64,000 bases of DNA from Sipunculus nudus (lineage: Eukaryota; Annelida; Sipuncula; Golfingiida; Sipunculidae). The stretch's first letter is position 1. Each line of letters begins with the position of its first letter. The stretch lies in contig CM049313.1 in NCBI GenBank assembly GCA_026874595.1, forward strand, positions 66,284,159 to 66,348,158, given 5' to 3'. The position numbers and the translations under genes were made by a program. Below are positions 61,001 to 64,000 of the stretch, one piece after another. Below the pieces are notes generated by a model. That model had not been told where the DNA came from. It saw only the letters and a list, made by a program, of their open reading frames with translations, and searched no databases.

Positions 61001-63801
61001 ATGTTTTAATGCTATTAATCTTATTATTTAGTTATAATTTTTTTTTAGTTTACCACATTTTGCTAATTTTTACACCTCACAGAAAATCTTAATAAACAAT
61101 GAGGTAAAATTTTAATCTTCTTCAAGGCTGGATGCTCCAGCATGCATATTCTAATAGAGTAATTTAATAAGTTAAAACTTTGTTTAATGTCACAATTTTA
61201 ATATACAAACAATAAAATAAATGATCAATTAAGTTGAGAAAAAAAACACAGTTGAAGAGGCAAAGTGGGTTTGGAGTTCTAAGTCCTTCCAAATTTACCT
61301 CACAAATCTTTTGCTTTATAATCTTATATTCTAAACTAAATACCCAATTGAAATGGTATTCAATGAAGAGAAAATAATAAATATACAAACACATAATCAG
61401 TAGCAAATTGTTAATTCTTATGTTTGTTATTGATGAAATAAAATATCTGTAAACAACTTAAATTGTCATGTATAATTTCTTTCACAAGCAGATAAGGTGG
61501 TCCAACATATTGTGGACTGGCATACCCTCTTTATTTTGTTATATAATGATTCACAAAAGATTTTCACAAATCAGAAAACATCACACTCTTCTAACAAACT
61601 TACACTCTCATCAGCTTTCATTTTCTTCTTTGCTGGGCTTTGTTTCTGGTTGATTTTTCTTTTCCCTGTAAAAGGAAGGTTATTTACTCTGATATGAAAG
61701 TTTAGATGTGGCAGATCGGAAACTTAAGATTATTAAATACAATATTTCTACCTTTCTTAACCAGTACAGTCTAATAACTAAGTCTAACACTCAATTCCCA
61801 ATTTTCCTTGGCCCTTGAAACAAACCTACATTATTTCCCTTGATACTCCAAAATCTGAGGAAACAAAACAGTACGTGTTGATACTGATCAGAATCTGAGG
61901 AAACAAAACAGTATGTGTTGATACTGATCAGAATCTGAGGAAACAAAACAGTAATTGTTGATACTGATCAGAATCTGAGGAAACAAAACAGTATGTGTTG
62001 ATACTGATCAGAATCTGAGGAAACAAAACAGTATGTGTTGATACTGATCAGAATCTGAGGAAACAAAACAGTATGTGTTGATACTGATCAGAATCTGAGG
62101 AAACAAAACAATATGTGTTGATACTGATCAGAACCTGATGAAACAAAACAACACATGTTGATACTGATCAGAACCTGAGGAAACAATACATTGTTATGGG
62201 GTGACATAAAAGCGGTTTGAACTGTCTCGCTAATGAAGCTTGCTTTTCTAGCGAAGCTGTTGGAACGCCAGACATGCACTTCTGACATGGATTTCAAATC
62301 CCAGATCGGCCCAATATTATCCCCTCAGCAATTTGTCTTCGTAACAAAATGGGGGCTCGTCCAACCTGAAGGTTAAACTTTGTGGCCCAGGGAATAAGAT
62401 CACCAAAGTGTGACTCCTGGGATAATTAGTCTTGTTCTGATAGCAGAACGCTCTTAAGAGGGGGTGAATAATGGGGTGCCATAAAAGCAGTCCCATCTGT
62501 CTTGCTAGTGAAGCTTGCTTTTCTAGAGAAGCAGTTGATATGCCGGACTTGTGTGCCACCAACATGGGTTCGAATCCGGGATCGGCCAAATGTTTTCCCC
62601 TCAAAAATTTGTCTTCCTAACAACATTATGATACTGATCAGAACCTAAGGAAACAAAATAATTTTTCGTTTATACTTATCAGAACCTGAGGAAACAAAAC
62701 AATAAGTGCTGATACTGATAAGAACCTGAGAAAACCAAACAATACTTGTTGATACTGATCAGAACCTGAGGAAACAAAACAGTACATGTTGATATTGATC
62801 AGACTCTAAGGAAAAAAAAAAAAAACTTGCTGATACTAATCAGTCTTACTATACAGCTATACTGATAGTAAAGCCATACTATTTTGAAACTGGAAACCAA
62901 CAGCTGATTATATTATGTAATACCTAAGTGTGTCTCCTCTTCTTCTTCTTCTTCTTCTTCATCATCATCATCATCATCTTCATCCCATTGGATGGGTTTT
63001 AGTTTTGGCACCTCTGGAAGCAGAAATCAAATATTTATGTCAGAACTTTCTCACAGTCCCCAGTCACTTCCACCACAAAGTGAATTTATACAATTTCATC
63101 AGATTTGTTTTGCTTTTTTTCTTGTTGGGGGGGGGGGGGGGGGAGCCTGTTGATAACTGCCAGAAAAGAAGACAACTGGATCTCATATTTTCATTAAAGG
63201 GGCCCAATCACCTATAATGCATGTTGAATTAACACAAAACATTAACTGCTTGCCTTTATTATTAATCTGTACCTACCAAAACAATGGCTTAAAACTGTTT
63301 GCTTACATCCGTAAACAAGTGTTAAAAACAGTGGACTGGGCTTGATCACAGGTGTCAACATAACCACAATGCATCAGGCTGTGTGCATTGCAGAGAAACA
63401 AAATATGTGTAAATCAGATGCCCTGACTTGGGCCCAAATATGTAATACATGTTCCCGCCTGCTGAAACAAAGTGTGTTGTGATGCACAATGGGACCTCCG
63501 GTCACACAGCCTTGTTATGGTAAACAGACACACATAGAGCCCTATTTACCTTCATCTGAATCTTCTTCTTCAATCTCAACATCATCCTCATCAAAGTCAT
63601 CATCATCATCCTCATCAAAGTCATCATCATCTTCATCAGAGTCCTCATCTTCATCAGAGTCAGCCTCCACAAAATCTTCCACCCTGTAATCTTCATCATC
63701 TTCATCACTGACATCCTCTGACATCCCGGACATGCCGGTCTGGTTCATACTGTCATCCATGGTATCATCCTCGATGACGTAACCAGTAAGGTTTACTGTC
63801 C
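43002..63801 (-). CDS. FKBP46: Nuclear FK506-binding protein, FKBP46/Fkbp39 type (11 exons, 5' end outside window)
   Basis: A peptidyl-prolyl cis-trans isomerase of the nuclear/nucleolar FKBP group, whose members bind histones and act in chromatin and rDNA silencing. Eleven exons join without a phase error into about 454 codons. In order: the last strand of a nucleoplasmin-like domain ([11 protein letters not shown]); long Asp/Glu runs; a basic NLS-like segment (KRK...KKKMK); another acidic exon; Lys-rich exons with repeated Thr-Pro motifs; then a full FKBP domain. Pocket residues are conserved: VYY, FD of 'KMFDQ', 'PFKFKLG', 'EVIKGWD', 'GYG', 'IPPN', 'LVFDVEL'. The protein ends with the family's usual C-terminus, LKAVS. 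Exons: 63801-63550, 63013-62924, 61665-61604, 60910-60814, 58515-58220 (or -58184), 57551-57471, 48494-48399, 47688-47551, 46303-46177, 44630-44582, 43080-43002. Upstream exons with most of the nucleoplasmin-like domain must lie beyond 64,000. Confidence 0.93.
44582..44630 (-). CDS. FKBP46: FKBP exon j: [17 protein letters not shown]
   Basis: A 49-bp exon with acceptor 'tgttatgtttcag' and donor GGG|GTATGT. It encodes the conserved 'GMxVGxKRxxTxPxxxG' strand. Both codons split at its borders are restored correctly as Gly. Confidence 0.93.
45240..45930 (+). repeat. ~300-bp tandem repeat in the FKBP intron
   Basis: Two to two and a half diverged units share 'ggtaaatatgta', 'gagtttcatgaaaatcca', 'gcctcca', 'acctctgacctca', 'ttttgctggaaatc' and 'cacagcaaaagcacaaag'-like words. 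Confidence 0.65.
46177..46303 (-). CDS. FKBP46: FKBP exon i: catalytic core
   Basis: The acceptor is 'tttgttcgatgcag' and the donor CAAG|GTGAAT. It encodes [17 protein letters not shown], then PFKFKLG and [11 protein letters not shown], holding the Tyr, Phe-Asp, Phe, Val-Ile and Trp residues that line the FK506/proline pocket. Confidence 0.95.
47551..47688 (-). CDS. FKBP46: FKBP exon h: linker and first FKBP strands
   Basis: The acceptor is 'gtgttataccag' and the donor ATG|GTGAAT. It encodes a Lys/Thr-Pro linker, then [20 protein letters not shown], the usual start of FKBP domains in this group. A four-Ala run (GPAAAAGKM) takes the place of the more usual polar residues. Confidence 0.92.
48399..48494 (-). 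CDS. FKBP46: FKBP exon g: Thr-Pro-rich linker
   Basis: The acceptor is 'ttctgcttgactag' and the donor AAA|GTAAAT. It encodes [20 protein letters not shown] followed by [12 protein letters not shown], with four Thr-Pro motifs, in phase 0 at both ends. Confidence 0.85.
48541..48576 (+). repeat. Head of the CAGCTGA/CCCATGGG repeat family (fragment)
   Basis: ACAAGGGACCTTTGGGTCAC followed by GGCGCTCAGCTG. Only the head motif is seen, 120 bp left of the hAT relic. Confidence 0.55.
49025..49510. repeat. ~67-bp minisatellite inside the hAT relic
   Basis: About seven copies of a unit with 'ttttaccctgcaaggcagct' and 'gcagcctgaacattttctta' followed by 'aataatgtcacaacttt.aaaaatctg'. Spacing is 66-69 bp. 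The array sits where the rest of the transposase coding region would be expected. Confidence 0.85.
49417..50254 (-). pseudogene. hAT-like zinc-finger transposase fragment, broken
   Basis: From an ATG at 50,254 the frame reads [19 protein letters not shown], one in-frame stop, then '[20 protein letters not shown]' and 'SHMKSEKH'. This is a C-x2-C...H-x4-H zinc finger like those at the N-terminus of hAT-like proteins. After a Ser-rich linker and a frameshift near 49,900 it continues '[13 protein letters not shown]', '[20 protein letters not shown]', '[10 protein letters not shown]', and '[20 protein letters not shown]', where the Asp (about 49,642) is in the place of the first catalytic Asp. 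It ends '[11 protein letters not shown]'. At least three stops and one frameshift break it, and the rest of the transposase is missing. Confidence 0.8.
52760..52972 (-). pseudogene. Exon-like frame near the 5' end of the hAT relic
   Basis: From ATG at 52,972 the frame runs 71 codons to a donor CAG|GTAGGT at 52,760, with one in-frame TAG at codon 23. It reads [20 protein letters not shown]..., then '[20 protein letters not shown]', '[20 protein letters not shown]'. I do not recognise this domain. Its place between the right end and the zinc-finger frame, on the same strand, suggests a 5' exon of the transposon gene. A captured host exon is the alternative. Confidence 0.4.
53596..55247 (+). repeat. 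1.65-kb dispersed element in the FKBP intron
   Basis: The head is ACAAAGGACCCATGGGTCAC. The tail is 'ctgttaacggacagacggcc' and then 'ggacggatggacgacggacaaagg', ending in 'atagctcagatgacttatag' and 'tcagctgagctaaaa'. The body from 54,670 matches 39,300 onward. No transposase is seen. Confidence 0.7.
56186..57159. mobile_element. Possible pogo/Tigger-type MITE (~970 bp)
   Basis: The ends are TA-CAGTAGAG (56,186-56,195) and CTCTACTG-TA (57,150-57,159): exact 8-bp inverted termini with TA on both flanks, and weaker similarity extending about 15 bp inward. pogo/Tigger elements duplicate TA and often start CAGTAGA. No transposase is seen. The open frame 56,163-56,516 is probably chance. Confidence 0.42.
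57471..57551 (-). CDS. FKBP46: FKBP exon f: poly-Lys exon
   Basis: The acceptor is 'ccttttattaccaacag' and the donor CAG|GTAATA. It encodes [12 protein letters not shown], nine Lys and NKGKEQ, in phase 0 at both ends. Confidence 0.87.
58143..58162. repeat. Poly-G run just downstream of FKBP exon e
   Basis: A G20 run on the plus strand is a C20 run in the transcript, 22-58 nt after the two candidate splice donors of exon e. Confidence 0.85.
58220..58515 (-). CDS. FKBP46: FKBP exon e: Lys-rich Thr-Pro repeats
   Basis: The acceptor is 'ttttaatttttcatcag'. It starts [20 protein letters not shown], then carries about five repeats of a ~14-residue unit of type TPVSNKKxK / [13 protein letters not shown]. 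Two in-phase donors are possible: AAG|GTATTA (exon end 58,220) and CAG|GTACTG (exon end 58,184, adding 12 residues). I prefer the first because the extra residues do not look like the repeat, but cDNA is needed to decide. Confidence 0.88.
58716..60740. other. Intronic stretch between FKBP exons e and d
   Basis: It has a poly-C run at 58,698-58,711 and otherwise AT-rich intron sequence. A 120-codon open frame (59,143-59,505, plus) has no recognisable domain or splice context and is not called. Confidence 0.5.
60814..60910 (-). CDS. FKBP46: FKBP exon d: second acidic block
   Basis: The acceptor is 'taacattag'. It encodes [18 protein letters not shown] followed by eight Asp and EDEDDI. The Asp run is a pure GAT repeat. 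The exon is almost entirely acidic, as expected for a histone-binding tract. Confidence 0.88.
61604..61665 (-). CDS. FKBP46: FKBP exon c: basic NLS-like segment
   Basis: The acceptor is 'ttccttttacag' and the donor AGT|GTAAGT is a consensus site. It encodes [20 protein letters not shown] and a final Ser, a likely bipartite nuclear localisation signal between two acidic blocks. Confidence 0.88.
61851..62850. repeat. 40-bp minisatellite in FKBP intron, split by a SINE
   Basis: About eight near-identical 40-bp units (gaatctgaggaaacaaaaca, gtatgtgttgatactgatca) run from 61,851 to about 62,188. About five more diverged units resume at about 62,630 and run to about 62,850. The two halves are separated by the tRNA-like SINE at 62,189-62,628. 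Copies in the first half are more alike than those in the second. Confidence 0.9.
62189..62628 (+). mobile_element. Composite tRNA-like SINE inserted in the minisatellite
   Basis: It starts TTGTTATGGGGTGACATAAA. Two tRNA-like parts (62,200-62,310 and 62,470-62,588; the second has the B box GGTTCGAATCC) flank the same body as the cluster at 2,130-2,600, read in the opposite direction. Left and right flanks are 'aacaatacatt' and 'aacaacatta', a possible degraded target duplication. Confidence 0.7.
62924..63013 (-). CDS. FKBP46: FKBP exon b: [11 protein letters not shown] and Asp/Glu tract
   Basis: The acceptor is 'ctgcttccag'. It completes a Glu codon, then encodes [12 protein letters not shown] followed by pure D and E runs from GAT and GAA/GAG repeats. 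The donor GTATTA is non-ideal but the phase fits the next exon. Confidence 0.85.
63550..63801 (-). CDS. FKBP46: FKBP exon a: end of nucleoplasmin-like domain plus acidic tract
   Basis: The acceptor is 'actgattacag'. It encodes [12 protein letters not shown], the conserved last part of the N-terminal nucleoplasmin-like fold, then a ~50-residue Asp/Glu-rich run. The donor is GAAG|GTAAAT. It enters with two bases of a split codon and leaves with one. Confidence 0.9.
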
Positions 63802-63960
63802 CTGTAATCAGTTAAAGATTTTTGGTATGATACAAGGATACAAGGCATTCCGAGTGCAAAATGATACAGGATCAAACAATACCAACAGATTATTGGTTGA
63901 ACCACACCAATGTGTTTTGACCTTTATGCACATACAAATGCTTAAAGAAAACATATTAAA

Positions 63961-64000
63961 CAAGGGACCTATGGGTCACTGTGCTCAGCTGAAGTTAACC
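63961..64000 (+). repeat. Head of the CCCATGGG/CAGCTGA repeat family, running off the window
   Basis: CAAGGGACCTATGGGTCACT followed by GTGCTCAGCTGAA. Only the first 40 bp are inside the window. Confidence 0.55.

Noticed and set aside
61604-61620. CTGATGAGAG on the minus strand as another hammerhead core
   Set aside because: It is coding sequence at the end of FKBP exon c. No CGAAA partner or stem I follows.
61849-62188. CRISPR-like array of 40-bp repeats
   Set aside because: Units are head to tail with no unique spacers, in an animal intron. It is a minisatellite.

Overview
This is nuclear DNA of a multicellular animal. Genes are split by GT-AG introns, exons are short and far apart, and most of the window is AT-rich repeat sequence with many microsatellites, LINE fragments and DNA-transposon relics. 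The two recognisable genes (a secreted dermatopontin-like protein and a nuclear FKBP with a nucleoplasmin-like start) and the repeat style fit a marine lophotrochozoan, most likely a bivalve mollusc. That taxon is an inference, not proven by the sequence.

Left part (1-18,360): no gene supported. It holds a cluster of tRNA-like SINE units (2.1-2.6 kb), a minisatellite, a 2.3-kb repeat element built of ~335-bp units (3.55-5.87 kb), a duplicated block (6.3-7.35 kb), many microsatellites, and a complete type I hammerhead ribozyme motif on the minus strand at 9,556-9,604, next to a (TA)n tract.

18,369-20,748 (minus): a two-exon dermatopontin-like secreted protein of 147 residues. Its intron is packed with tandem repeats. 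21.2-23.3 kb has two related dispersed repeats that carry nuclear-receptor half-site arrangements. 24.3-26.2 kb is a decayed LINE. 29.7-30.5 kb holds a tentative two-exon small secreted protein. 34.29-36.49 kb is a 5'-truncated L1/Tx1-like LINE on the minus strand with a perfect 14-bp target-site duplication. 36.6-41.6 kb is a run of dispersed repeats, including an inverted relative of the 3.5-5.9 kb element.

43,002-63,801 (minus): eleven exons of a nuclear FK506-binding protein (FKBP46/Fkbp39 type). Read 5' to 3' they encode the end of a nucleoplasmin-like domain, long Asp/Glu tracts, Lys-rich segments with repeated Thr-Pro motifs, and a complete C-terminal FKBP peptidyl-prolyl isomerase domain. 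The first exons lie beyond the right edge. All eleven exons join in phase. Its 9-kb intron contains a 4.4-kb hAT-like transposon relic with a broken zinc-finger/transposase gene. Another intron contains a 40-bp minisatellite split by a tRNA-like SINE insertion.
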